Source: Agrobacterium tumefaciens
GTDB lineage: Bacteria; Pseudomonadota; Alphaproteobacteria; Rhizobiales; Rhizobiaceae
Direction: 5' to 3'
Assembly: GCF_009649785.1 (NCBI RefSeq)
Contig: NZ_WJOK01000030.1
Coordinates: forward strand, 1-63,509
Length of the DNA stretch: 63,509 nucleotides
The notes below the pieces were generated by a model, which worked only from the letters and a program-made list of their open reading frames with translations, did no database searches and was not told the DNA's origin. Made by a program: the position numbers and the translations under genes. The number at the start of each line of letters is the position of its first letter. The stretch's first letter is position 1. Below, in pieces: positions 42,789-50,957 of this stretch.

Positions 42789-43254
42789 TCCATCGATCCT
42801 TGATCGCGCTCTTGCTAGCGCCATTGCAGCGTACCGCTTGGCGGCGCGACGTACATTATTTGCGGCCGATGCCATGCAACGTTTAGAGATTTCCCAAATT
42901 AGCCATGGAAATCAGTGCCTGAAATGGAATTCTGTGGTTTTTCTATCTAATGCCGCACTTTTCATCAATATCCTCCCAACCAAGGCGACATTGAATTGCA
43001 TAGTGACCGTGACCTGCCACTGAGAATTTCCTCCAGAATAAATTTGAGTCCGGCCCATTTTGAACCGCCCCAGGTTTCTGGACCAGCTGAGGCTAGAGTT
43101 TTCCGGCTTCGCAGAGCGGCCGCCCAGCGGTGGTGCAAGTGTCCACACCCCGCCAGACATCAGGCCGGTGTTGCCCGACCGAACAAACCGCACGGTGGCT
43201 CAACGCAGATTACCATTTGATGGTCATTTCTACATCGGATTTCAAATCACGTCG
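42789..43254. other. Gap with a possible IS-end relic
   Basis: No gene is seen. Near 43060 the string TTTGAACCGCCCCAGGTTTC resembles the terminal repeat of IS3-group elements (TGAACCGCCCCGGGTTT as I remember it). No matching second end or transposase is present, so it would be a solo relic. Confidence 0.25.
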
Positions 43255-44067
43255 CTAGTGCAGCCACTCGCAACGATAGGCGATGACCGGCTCGGCAAAT
43301 CCTTTCAGTCTGTATTGATTGCCATGGACGAGGACATCGGCGCTGCCATATTCCTGGAAGGTCTTGTCCGATATCAGGATCTGGTCGCTCTCGGCCGCGG
43401 CACAGAGCCTGGCTGCCAGTTGCACGGTCGCACCGAAGAAATCATTGCTGTCCTCGACCGGCTCACCACAATCCAGTCCAATGCGGATGTGAATTGGCTC
43501 ACCGTTGCCGCTGTTGTAGCGATGGAACTCGCGCTGGATATCAATGGCGCAATCCACGGCAAACGGTACGGACGAGAATACAGCCATTATGCCATCGCCG
43601 GTGTGCTTGACCTCTCGCCCCGACCGTCGCCCGAGACAACCACGAACCAGGGCATCGTGTGCGCGGACGAGTTCCGCCGCCATACGATCGCCAAGGCGGG
43701 CCGTCATCTCGGTTGAACCGACAATATCAGTGAACAGGATCGCACGGTGGCCGGCATCCATATCTTTCGAGATGGTAGCAAGCGACAAGGGATCCTGTAT
43801 TCGCCCGAGAAATGCTTCCACAGCGGACAGAGCGACTTCCACAACTTCACTGGCGACAAATCCGTGGGCTTCCCGATGTACGCACTGCGCAGTTTCAGCG
43901 TCTGGAGCATCGATAAGGCAAAAGGCCGTACCACGCCTTTCATCAAACCAGTAGGTCAGGAACCTGACGCCGTACTGCTCCTGAATGTTGAGATCTTTAA
44001 GATGTGCCGCGGCGATATCCGCCGCTGAAACTCCCGCAAGCTCGTGCCGGTCCATGAAGATAGGCAT
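43255..44067 (-). CDS. DUF4242 fused to class III adenylate/guanylate cyclase domain
   Basis: This is a 270-residue protein. The N-terminal 90 residues are a DUF4242 domain (MPIFMDRHELAGVSAADIAA, FLTYWFDERRGTAFCLIDAP). From about residue 105 a class III cyclase domain follows: AILFTDIVGSTEMTARLGDR (first metal Asp), VKHTGDGIMAVFSSV (second Asp) and IHIRIGLDCGEPVEDSNDFF. The usual VNLAAR is TVQLAARL, with Gln in place of the catalytic Asn. GGGAGG lies upstream of ATG 44067. Confidence 0.88.
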   Translation of the reverse strand: MPIFMDRHELAGVSAADIAAAHLKDLNIQEQYGVRFLTYWFDERRGTAFCLIDAPDAETAQCVHREAHGFVASEVVEVALSAVEAFLGRIQDPLSLATISKDMDAGHRAILFTDIVGSTEMTARLGDRMAAELVRAHDALVRGCLGRRSGREVKHTGDGIMAVFSSVPFAVDCAIDIQREFHRYNSGNGEPIHIRIGLDCGEPVEDSNDFFGATVQLAARLCAAAESDQILISDKTFQEYGSADVLVHGNQYRLKGFAEPVIAYRCEWLH

Positions 44068-44305
44068 TGCTTCCTCCCGGGAGTATATCGTTGCCTGGTC
44101 TTCAAGCCAGTTTACGACTTCCCCGCGCTATCGTCCATCACTCTTACGGGTAACGCCAGTCAGGAGCGGACCACCGATAGAGCGATATTGGTTTGCGTGA
44201 CAAATTCAGGGTATTCGGCTATATTACTTCGCCTACGAGCATTCACTGACGCGTAAATTTTCGGTCAGCCTTTGCCCGCCAACTCAATTAATTGGGGGGA
44301 ATGAA

Positions 44306-45370
44306 ATGACACAGCTCGACGAAACAAAACTGAATTCTTTTATTGGCAGAATACTGGGCGATCTAGGCGGAGCCTTCAGTGTTCCAACTGTTAGGATTGG
44401 CTTGAGACTGGGGCTGTTCGATACGTTGCACCGCGCCGGACCGCTAACATCCACAGGCCTTGCGGCAGCCTCCGGTAACCTGTTGGAGCGCTACGTCAGG
44501 GAGTGGGCGCTGGCACAGGCGGCAAACGGCTACATCGACTACGACAGCGGTTCCGGGATGTTTAGTCTCTCACCCGAGCAGGCGATGGTGTTCGTCAACG
44601 AGGACAGCCCCGTCTATCTCGAAGGGGCTTTCGATCTGGTCGCGGCGATGATCGAGGGAGAGCCCAAGGTTGAGCACAGCTTCCGGACCGGCGGCGGGGT
44701 GCGATGGGGTGACACTGCAGCTTGCCTGTTCTGCGCAACGGGCGCGTTCTTTCGGCCGGGATATGTGAACAATATTGTCCAATCGTGGCTGCCCGCCCTT
44801 CATGGCGTCGAGGACAAACTGGTGAAGGGCGCCCGGGTCGCCGATGTCGGCTGTGGCGTCGGCTTCTCGACAATTCTTATGGCCGAGGCGTACCCCAACG
44901 CCAGCTTCACAGGCTATGACTTCCACGAGCCATCCATAGAAGAGGCCAACAAGCATGCCCGAAGCCATGGGGTGGACGACCGGGTGAAATTCGTGGCGGC
45001 GACGGCCAAAGACATCAAGGATACGGATTTCGATCTCATCACCAGTTTCGACTGTCTGCATGATATGGGTGATCCGCGTGGGTGTGCGGGGCACATGTCT
45101 CGTATCCTCAAAAATGACGGCACCTGGATGATCGTTGAACCTATCTCGGGCGACCGCCCGGCGGACAATATGAATCCTGTCGGCCGCCTTTACTACAATG
45201 CATCAACCATGATTTGCGTGCCAACGTCACTTGACCAGGAGGTGGGTGAAGGATTGGGAGCTCAAGCTGGCGAAGCTAAGCTCTCAGAGGTCATTCGTTC
45301 GGGTGGCTTTTCCAGCGTCAGGCGAGCCTTCACCGGGCCTTTCAACATGGTTCTGGAAGCGCGGGTTTAG
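44306..45370 (+). CDS. SAM-dependent methyltransferase
   Basis: This is a 354-residue protein with an N-terminal winged-helix dimerisation region (RIGLRLGLFDTLHRAGPLTS) and a class I methyltransferase domain: ARVADVGCGVGFSTILMAEA (motif I), FTGYDFHEPSIEEANKHA, FDLITSFDCLHDMGDPRG and KNDGTWMIVEP. Small-molecule methylation is the usual role, as for related ubiquinone/arsenite-type enzymes. The start ATG 44306 follows a GGGGGG run. Confidence 0.88.
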   Translation: MTQLDETKLNSFIGRILGDLGGAFSVPTVRIGLRLGLFDTLHRAGPLTSTGLAAASGNLLERYVREWALAQAANGYIDYDSGSGMFSLSPEQAMVFVNEDSPVYLEGAFDLVAAMIEGEPKVEHSFRTGGGVRWGDTAACLFCATGAFFRPGYVNNIVQSWLPALHGVEDKLVKGARVADVGCGVGFSTILMAEAYPNASFTGYDFHEPSIEEANKHARSHGVDDRVKFVAATAKDIKDTDFDLITSFDCLHDMGDPRGCAGHMSRILKNDGTWMIVEPISGDRPADNMNPVGRLYYNASTMICVPTSLDQEVGEGLGAQAGEAKLSEVIRSGGFSSVRRAFTGPFNMVLEARV

Positions 45371-45483
45371 GAGTGTTTCGGGAGCGTTGCGCGCCAGCAT
45401 TGTAGACCAGAGCATTTGCCAGTTCATAGTGCGGAACATGGCGACGAGATTTGGTGGCTATCAGCCGTTAGTGCTCGTGCGTC

Positions 45484-45648
45484 GTCGGCGAGGTTGCGGC
45501 GCTTTCCGATGAGGCGCTCGAACTCGCGTTACGTCATCAACACATGAGATGGCCTGCCGCGATGGGTGATCGTCACGGATCCCGCTTGGGCGGCTTTCTT
45601 TGCCTTGCTAACGTCAAGATCGACTTCACTGCAGGAAAAACGTGTCAT
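45484..45648 (-). pseudogene. Phd/YefM antitoxin, stop in frame
   Basis: From ATG 45648 the minus strand gives MTRFSCSEVDLDVSKAKKAA, SVTITHRGRPSHVLMT, then TAA at the site of a usual tyrosine or glutamate codon. The same frame goes on as REFERLIGKRRNLADD before losing family likeness. It is a Phd/YefM antitoxin with one premature stop, and its toxin partner is absent. Confidence 0.7.
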
Positions 45649-45699
45649 GGTCATCGGAAACCTCTATGTAATCCGAAATCCGCAATGCGGAGGAGCCAC

Positions 45700-45960
45700 C
45701 TCCCCTGCGGCATCCCAATCTGGCAAAATTTTATCATGAGGAGATCGCTGCTCTTCACGACCAGCTTGGCAACGAGGAGACGAGGGCACAGGCGGCCGAC
45801 AAGCTTCGCACGCTGGTAAACCGCATTGATCTCGTGCCGATGGTGCGGAACTGGTGATCGTACTACGCGGCGATCTGACGCGATCCTGACGTTTGCTTCG
45901 GGCAAGAGGAAAACAGAGTTCCTCAACGAGAGGCGTCTTTCTCAAGATCGAGCGCGTCGC
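45700..45960 (+). pseudogene. Serine recombinase C-terminal relic
   Basis: The plus strand reads LRHPNLAKFYHEEIAALHDQ, LGNEETRAQAADKLRTLVNR, then a shift to ELVIVLRGDL and ILTFASGKRKTEFLNERRLS. This is the C-terminal tail seen in large serine recombinases from rhizobial elements. The catalytic N-terminal domain is absent. It is a scar of a former mobile element. Confidence 0.6.
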
Positions 45961-46030
45961 TTTCCTTGGTCACCTTCTGCGACCATTTCTTTTTCTTTTT
46001 CGCCTTTTTCACTGTTTCTCTCTCGGCGAA

Positions 46031-46222
46031 TCATGATTTTCGGTATGGGTCATGGGTATGGTGACTGTCACGCCCACGACCTCCTCCGGAAACCCTGCTC
46101 TTCGAACGCTTGTCGTTATCTGCGGCGGGTTTCTTGATTTCCAAGGGTGCCTTCGCGTTTTCATGCGATGCACCCGGCCCGCCCTGACGGATGCTGGCCG
46201 GTATTTTTGTTGAAGTGAACAT
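46031..46222 (-). CDS. Small basic hypothetical protein
   Basis: This 63-residue protein, MFTSTKIPASIRQGGPGASH, is basic with a glycine/histidine-rich end (RVSGGGRGRDSHHTHDPYRK). GGAGG is five bases before the ATG. It lies 33 bases behind the gene at 46256-46459, so it may be its operon partner under the stress promoter at 46491. Confidence 0.55.
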   Translation of the reverse strand: MFTSTKIPASIRQGGPGASHENAKAPLEIKKPAADNDKRSKSRVSGGGRGRDSHHTHDPYRKS

Positions 46223-46255
46223 GTCTTCCTCCGGTCGCAACGGACGAGCCGCGCA

Positions 46256-46459
46256 TTACTTCTCGTCGCGCGTTTTCATTGCGTCGGAAACACGCTTCTT
46301 ACGTGGGTTTTTGACGTTCTCCCCAACAGCCTCCCGATCGTGCTCGGGATCGTCAAGGGGCTCCATGTAGCCGCTGGGGCGGGTTTCCTTCGGCCCCTCC
46401 CAACGGGGTGATTGGTCGGTGGTGCCGGGAGCGCCACCTCGTGGAGAATTATTGGTCAT
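46256..46459 (-). CDS. Small hydrophilic stress-type protein
   Basis: This is a 67-residue, highly charged and probably disordered protein (MTNNSPRGGAPGTTDQSPRW, MEPLDDPEHDREAVGENVKN). It is preceded by GGAGG and by an EcfG-type promoter at 46491-46515. Small disordered proteins of this sort are common members of the rhizobial general stress response. It has no domain I can name. Confidence 0.6.
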   Translation of the reverse strand: MTNNSPRGGAPGTTDQSPRWEGPKETRPSGYMEPLDDPEHDREAVGENVKNPRKKRVSDAMKTRDEK

Positions 46460-46490
46460 CATTGCCTCCGGTTGGGTTGCGAACCCACCC

Positions 46491-46515
46491 AACCTCTTTG
46501 CGGCGACGATGTTCC
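46491..46515 (-). promoter_or_regulatory. EcfG/RpoE2-type promoter
   Basis: On the minus strand the sequence is GGAAC-N18-TT with GG before TT, 32 bases upstream of the start at 46459. This is the alphaproteobacterial general stress sigma promoter pattern as reported for Sinorhizobium RpoE2. Confidence 0.6.
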
Positions 46516-46605
46516 GCGAAGACAACAACACAGCAGGGCAACTTTTTTCGAAACAATTTCGCGTTGCCCCGGTTAGGCGCGAGAGAAAATTCAATCCGAG
46601 GGAAC

Positions 46606-46800
46606 ATGACGATGACGGACAAATCCGGCAAATCCGATCGCATCCCCAGAATGGCTTATGAGCAGCAGCAGGACTTTATCAGGCGCTCGTCACTGCAATT
46701 CCTGGAATGCGCTATTCATTTATGCGCGACCAATATGAGCATTTCCGAACTTGCCGCCCGGCTTGAGAAACAAGCCCAATATTTGCGACAGTTCGGCTGA
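46606..46800 (+). CDS. Small hypothetical protein
   Basis: This is a 64-residue protein, MTMTDKSGKSDRIPRMAYEQ, with a helical C-terminal half (FLECAIHLCATNMSISELAA, RLEKQAQYLRQFG). GAGGGAAC precedes the ATG. It stands divergent from the gene at 46256-46459. The family is not recognised. Confidence 0.55.
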   Translation: MTMTDKSGKSDRIPRMAYEQQQDFIRRSSLQFLECAIHLCATNMSISELAARLEKQAQYLRQFG

Positions 46801-46851
46801 GGACAAGCCGCGGTGCGCCTGGGGCGACCATGTCTTTCCTGAGGAACCAAC

Positions 46852-47091
46852 ATGCCAAGATTTTTCTTCACCGTGATCAGCGGCAAAAACATCCTCGATG
46901 ATCCGGAAGGCAGCGATCTGCCGTCGCTCGACCGGGCGATCGAGGAGGCGCTCCAAGATGCCCGGGCGCTGATGAGCGAGGCAGTCCTGCAAGGGCGCGA
47001 CATCTCGGAAGGATGCATCATCATCCGGAATAAACAGCAGGAAGTATTGAAAGTCGTCCGCTTCGCCGACGCGCTAGGCAGAAATGACTGA
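46852..47091 (+). CDS. DUF6894-like small protein
   Basis: This is a 79-residue protein with the pattern MPRFFFTVISGKNILDDPEG, SDLPSLDRAIEEALQDARAL, typical of the small DUF6894 proteins abundant in rhizobia. GAGGAACC precedes the ATG. Its function is not known. It overlaps the 3' end of the Crp-like gene on the other strand by 18 bases. Confidence 0.75.
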   Translation: MPRFFFTVISGKNILDDPEGSDLPSLDRAIEEALQDARALMSEAVLQGRDISEGCIIIRNKQQEVLKVVRFADALGRND

Positions 47092-47820
47092 TGGCGTTGC
47101 AACGTCCGTCCGCATACGAGTTATCAGTTTTTCATATTCTTTTTCCGGGACGCCGTAGGTCGTGCCGGCGACGTCTTCCAATATGCTTCGATTGACGATC
47201 CGGACGTTTCCTCGGCTGGCACGGATGGCATGAATGCCTTCGAGAACATGCAGCTCGTTGGTGATGCCCGGCCGCCGCACGCCAAGAACCGTGGAGAGGA
47301 ACTCATGGGTGATCGGCAGATCATCGGTATCGAGCCGGTCATGACACATCAGCAGCCAGCGCGCGAGCCTTTCGCGCAGACTGTACTGCCCATTTGCCAG
47401 CACAAGCTGGCCCACCTGAAGCAGACAGATATTGATATAGCCCAGCAAAAGCTCCCGCAGCCGCACGTCGTTCTCCATCTCCTGTCGCAGTTCGACGGCG
47501 GGGATCAGAAAGCCACGGCCGCCGACACCCATGACGGTTTCATCCGGCGTGGTTTCCGCGCCCAGAAGAGCGGGCCAGCCGGTGATCCCCTCCCGGCCGA
47601 CGAGCACGGTTTCTATGCTTTTACCGCTACCGTTATGAACGACGGTGGATGCCAGACCGGTTTCGATGAAACAGAGATGGGAAACAGGCACGCCAGGCGC
47701 AACGAGCTGATACCCCGCCGGCAGATCGACGTGCTCCATTCGAGACGCGAGCCGTGAAATCCCGTCCATGCCCAGGGTTTTCAATAGCAGGTTATAAACA
47801 AAAAAATCAGATCCAAGCAT
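47074..47820 (-). CDS. Crp/Fnr-family regulator
   Basis: This is a 248-residue protein with an N-terminal cyclic-nucleotide-binding-like fold (VDLPAGYQLVAPGVPVSHLC) and a helix-turn-helix near the C-terminus (ITHEFLSTVLGVRRPGITNE, LHVLEGIHAIRASRGNVRIV). No FeS-binding cysteine cluster of the Fnr type is visible. The ATG at 47820 is the better start; a TTG reading extends to 47859. A paralogue lies at 49309-50091. Confidence 0.85.
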   Translation of the reverse strand: MLGSDFFVYNLLLKTLGMDGISRLASRMEHVDLPAGYQLVAPGVPVSHLCFIETGLASTVVHNGSGKSIETVLVGREGITGWPALLGAETTPDETVMGVGGRGFLIPAVELRQEMENDVRLRELLLGYINICLLQVGQLVLANGQYSLRERLARWLLMCHDRLDTDDLPITHEFLSTVLGVRRPGITNELHVLEGIHAIRASRGNVRIVNRSILEDVAGTTYGVPEKEYEKLITRMRTDVATPSVISA

Positions 47821-48025
47821 AGCGGTTCGCCCGGTTCGCCCCTTGCTCGAAAACAACAATATGCCGCGGTCATATTAACAGCGGAAAATCGCATGAAAAC
47901 AGTGAGTACGTTTCCGTACGAATTTGCAGGAGGGTCCCTTGCTGCATCGGGGAATGGCCGAATAGGCGAAATTCTTGCCGGGACGACTTAGCGAAAGCAA
48001 TCCGCCGCATCCGCCTTCAATATCT

Positions 48026-48050
48026 GGAACAAGCTCTTCCAATCGTGGTT
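48026..48050 (+). promoter_or_regulatory. EcfG/RpoE2-type promoter
   Basis: GGAAC-N18-TT with GG before TT, 32 bases upstream of the small protein at 48082. Confidence 0.6.
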
Positions 48051-48081
48051 AGGGGCTGCCAAACAGGGAGGCTTGAACACC

Positions 48082-48420
48082 ATGAAAAAGAACATCGAAT
48101 ACCAGATCACGGCGCATGAAAATGGATGGGCCGTCGTCATCTCTGATATCATAAGAGGCGTTTATCCCAGCCGACATCTCGCGCTCGCGGCAGCAAAGCT
48201 GCTGGAGAACGATATGCTGCGGACCGAAGAGGCGAGACGCTTCGCTCAAACCACCCATATGACGCTGACCGATACCGCAGCCCCCAATCGGGTGTCGCGG
48301 TCGCTTCAGGTAATGGTGGCGGTGCCCCATCAGGTGGATGTTCCCCTGCGACGCAGAAGCGCAGAAATCAGCGTTCCACCGTCGACTGATGGTCGCAATC
48401 TGGAGGCGGGTAAGGTCTAG
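48082..48420 (+). CDS. Small hypothetical protein
   Basis: This 112-residue protein is MKKNIEYQITAHENGWAVVI, then RHLALAAAKLLENDMLRTEE. The first part resembles small DUF2188-like folds. GGGAGG lies upstream of ATG 48082. It is directly downstream of a stress promoter. I do not recognise a family with certainty. Confidence 0.6.
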   Translation: MKKNIEYQITAHENGWAVVISDIIRGVYPSRHLALAAAKLLENDMLRTEEARRFAQTTHMTLTDTAAPNRVSRSLQVMVAVPHQVDVPLRRRSAEISVPPSTDGRNLEAGKV

Positions 48421-48444
48421 GCGAAATGACGGGCCGGCGCCGGC

Positions 48445-48534
48445 TCACGCGGTGCGACCGGGATGCGTCGCGATTAAAAAATAGAGCGCAATGGCGGCCG
48501 CCAGCGCAAATATCACAAGCGTATAGACCATCAT
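48445..48534 (-). CDS. Possible short membrane peptide
   Basis: A 29-residue frame, MMVYTLVIFALAAAIALYFL, is a single membrane helix. It has no good ribosome binding site, and the frame is open upstream with charged residues but no start codon. It could be a real small protein or a remnant. The rest of 48421-48933 holds nothing supported. Confidence 0.3.
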   Translation of the reverse strand: MMVYTLVIFALAAAIALYFLIATHPGRTA

Positions 48535-48933
48535 GGTTTTCCAGGTGCGTTTGCGGCCGCGAAAATCGCCGTCATGGGTGAAAAGTTTGAATCGAGCCTT
48601 TCACTTACCGGTGGGTTTATATCCTGCTCAAGCCTGATGCTTTCCCGTGGCGGATCAGCCTAGTAATTGTCTTTTGCCTGCATCCGATACCTCCTCATGG
48701 GCGCGCGGCATCCCACCCCCGCCCATCCGCAATTGTTCCGCCCCCGAAGCGGGACGACGGCGAGGAAAACCGTCGCAAGGGGTTTTCATCATCCGGACGA
48801 GATGCCCAACGCCGCGCCGGCCCTCTCGCGCTTATTTGATAAATTCGGACTACGGGGCGGCTGAAATCATCCTGCTCAGGCGTTATGGTAGGTGGAACGG
48901 CACACCCATGCAGTGGTATGCGAGGAGTAAAGC

Positions 48934-49293
48934 ATGCGGACTGTCAAACGCCTCACCATCGCAATCATTGGCATGACTGATACCGTGACACCGGAAATCA
49001 GGATGGCTTGGTTTCATGCTCAGATTGGTCTCGAGGGACCGTATTCCGCAAGTTTCATAGAGAGTGAAGCCGCTCTGAAATTTACCGCCGCGATTATCGA
49101 CGTTCGTTACGAGGCAAACATCCTGCTACGCCTCACCGAGCAGTTGGATGGCGAAGCCATTCCCTATCTTTTTTTCGTACCCGAAGCGGTCATCGATAGC
49201 GAGCCGGGACCTTTTGTCCTCTCCAGGCGTTCGGAAGACATTGAAAACATTGTTTCCGCCTTGATGGCGCAAGGAGGAGGCATCAGACATTAA
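48934..49293 (+). CDS. Receiver-like (REC-fold) protein
   Basis: This is a 119-residue protein with the alternating pattern of response-regulator receivers (FTAAIIDVRYEANILLRLTE, IPYLFFVPEAVIDSEPGPF). The conserved phospho-acceptor is present as DVRY, but the acidic pocket (DD) and the lysine appear missing, so it may not be phosphorylated. It ends 15 bases before the Crp-like gene and may be its partner. Confidence 0.65.
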   Translation: MRTVKRLTIAIIGMTDTVTPEIRMAWFHAQIGLEGPYSASFIESEAALKFTAAIIDVRYEANILLRLTEQLDGEAIPYLFFVPEAVIDSEPGPFVLSRRSEDIENIVSALMAQGGGIRH

Positions 49294-49308
49294 AGGGAGG
49301 CACGTGTC

Positions 49309-50091
49309 ATGCTGAAGCAACCCGATAGCCATGGCGAAGCGAATATTCTGCTTTCTCATTTACCTGATGACGTCCGGGTTGAGGTTGGAGACGCGTGCAG
49401 GCCCATCAAACTCGCACTGGGTGACATGTTGATACCCGCCGGCGGGGCCATCGAGGGTGTCTTCTTTCTGTTATCCGGCATAGCTTCGGTCGTTGTCGTC
49501 ACCAAATCGGGGCGCAAAACCGAGGCGGGAGTTGTCGGCAAAGAGGGGTTCGTGCCGGCGGGAGCCGTAGCAGGCGCGGAAACGAACCTGACCGAGATCG
49601 TCATGCAGGCTCCGGGCGAAGCACTTTTCATGGATATCAGGTCGTTTGACGCGCTTATTTCAAAATATCGGGTATTCTTCGACATTCTCGTCTGCGCCCT
49701 CCACGTCTCAAGAACACAGATACAATTCACGGCATCTTCGAACGCCACCCAGTCCGTAACGGAGCGCCTCGCCCGCTGGCTCCTGATGTGCCACGACCGG
49801 GTGGAAAGCAATCAGCTGCAACTGACCCACGAATTCCTGTCAACCATGCTGGCAGTCAGACGCGCGAGCGTAACGGACGCTCTCCACGTGCTGGAAAGCC
49901 TTGGGTTCATTCGCTCCGAAAGGGGACGAATTACGATCAAGAACCGCGAGATGCTTGAGACCTATGCCGGCGATCTCTACGGCGTGCCCGAGGAGGAAAA
50001 CAATCGAATGCTCGCCCGATTTATGCGCAAATACAGCTCTGATTCCGCGCTTGACGACCTGACTGCTGTTGCGAGCGAGGGCGTTCGCTAG
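49309..50091 (+). CDS. Crp/Fnr-family regulator
   Basis: This 260-residue protein has the cyclic-nucleotide-binding-like fold (LGDMLIPAGGAIEGVFFLLS) and helix-turn-helix LTHEFLSTMLAVRRASVTDA, LHVLESLGFIRSERGRITIK. It is a clear paralogue of 47074-47820: both have RLARWLLMCHDR before the HTH and YGVPEEE near the end. It is encoded in the same direction as the receiver-like gene. Target unknown. Confidence 0.85.
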   Translation: MLKQPDSHGEANILLSHLPDDVRVEVGDACRPIKLALGDMLIPAGGAIEGVFFLLSGIASVVVVTKSGRKTEAGVVGKEGFVPAGAVAGAETNLTEIVMQAPGEALFMDIRSFDALISKYRVFFDILVCALHVSRTQIQFTASSNATQSVTERLARWLLMCHDRVESNQLQLTHEFLSTMLAVRRASVTDALHVLESLGFIRSERGRITIKNREMLETYAGDLYGVPEEENNRMLARFMRKYSSDSALDDLTAVASEGVR

Positions 50092-50215
50092 GCCCGACGG
50101 CCGTTCTCAGTTGTCGTTGGTACGCTTGCGGACATTTACCTTTGGTCGTTTCTCTATAAGATAAATGCATCTTCCCTCATGCTGTGAAACGCCGAGCGCG
50201 TTTCAAGGAGGTGAA

Positions 50216-50443
50216 ATGCAAACCAATCACGAATACCTGAGTGCTGGAATTTTTCTGAACGAAGACATCAATATCGTTAAGGCAGCCTACGAAAATGTCG
50301 TGTCTGCAGAACGCGATCCGGCTCTATGCCCTGCAGACGTCGCCCGCTACGTCCTGAAAATGTATGATCGCGGCGTCGTCGATCCGTCGAAACTCCAGCA
50401 ATTGGCCGCTCTCTATTTCCGAACCAAATTGCGTGTCGGCTGA
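50216..50443 (+). CDS. Small hypothetical protein
   Basis: This 75-residue protein, MQTNHEYLSAGIFLNEDINI, with PADVARYVLKMYDRGVVDPS, is helical. A near-perfect AAGGAGGTGA lies just upstream of the ATG, so translation should be efficient. No family was recognised. Confidence 0.6.
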   Translation: MQTNHEYLSAGIFLNEDINIVKAAYENVVSAERDPALCPADVARYVLKMYDRGVVDPSKLQQLAALYFRTKLRVG

Positions 50444-50626
50444 CATCCAGGTCTGACGGGTGGCATCCTGTCACGATTTCAGCTTAGTTTTTCACCTCCG
50501 AGGTTTCCGATTATCCTGCATCTCGCCATGCGGGTGGGCAGAACGTTGCCGTGTTCCGACCGTCGATCGATCCGTGAAACGACACGATCACGATATGAAA
50601 GTCAGCCGGCGGACCGGGAACAAACC

Positions 50627-50651
50627 TGCGTAGGCACGGTTCGGGTTGCTC
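50627..50651 (+). promoter_or_regulatory. EcfG/RpoE2-type promoter
   Basis: GGAAC-N18-TT with GG before TT, 31 bases upstream of the small protein at 50682. Confidence 0.55.
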
Positions 50652-50681
50652 CAAGGAACTCATACCGAACGAGGTTATCAA

Positions 50682-50786
50682 ATGACCCGGAAAACTCTCC
50701 CTATTCCAGAAGACAACCGGAGCCACCAGGGCCCCGGTGACAATGGCCGCCTGAGCACGGAAGACGCCTCATCTGCCCAGGAATAG
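50682..50786 (+). CDS. Very small hydrophilic protein
   Basis: This 34-residue frame, MTRKTLPIPEDNRSHQGPGD, with NGRLSTEDASSAQE, has GAGG at good spacing and sits directly behind an EcfG-type promoter. Hydrophilic composition and promoter support it; length alone would not. Confidence 0.45.
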   Translation: MTRKTLPIPEDNRSHQGPGDNGRLSTEDASSAQE

Positions 50787-50957
50787 AAAGCTTCGACCCA
50801 GACGGGCCGGCAGGCAAACATAAAGATTAACTCGACCCATCAAGGGCACCGGCAGGACAGGTAATGCCCGCCTGTTCCCGGCAGGCGGCTTGGTTGTCAC
50901 CAACCTGTTTCCGGGCTCCTCGCAATCTAAGATCAATGCGGTTCCTGGAGGCGCCAA

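Noticed and set aside
43060..43085. Full insertion sequence at the IS-like end
   Set aside because: Only one end-like string is present, with no transposase or second end.
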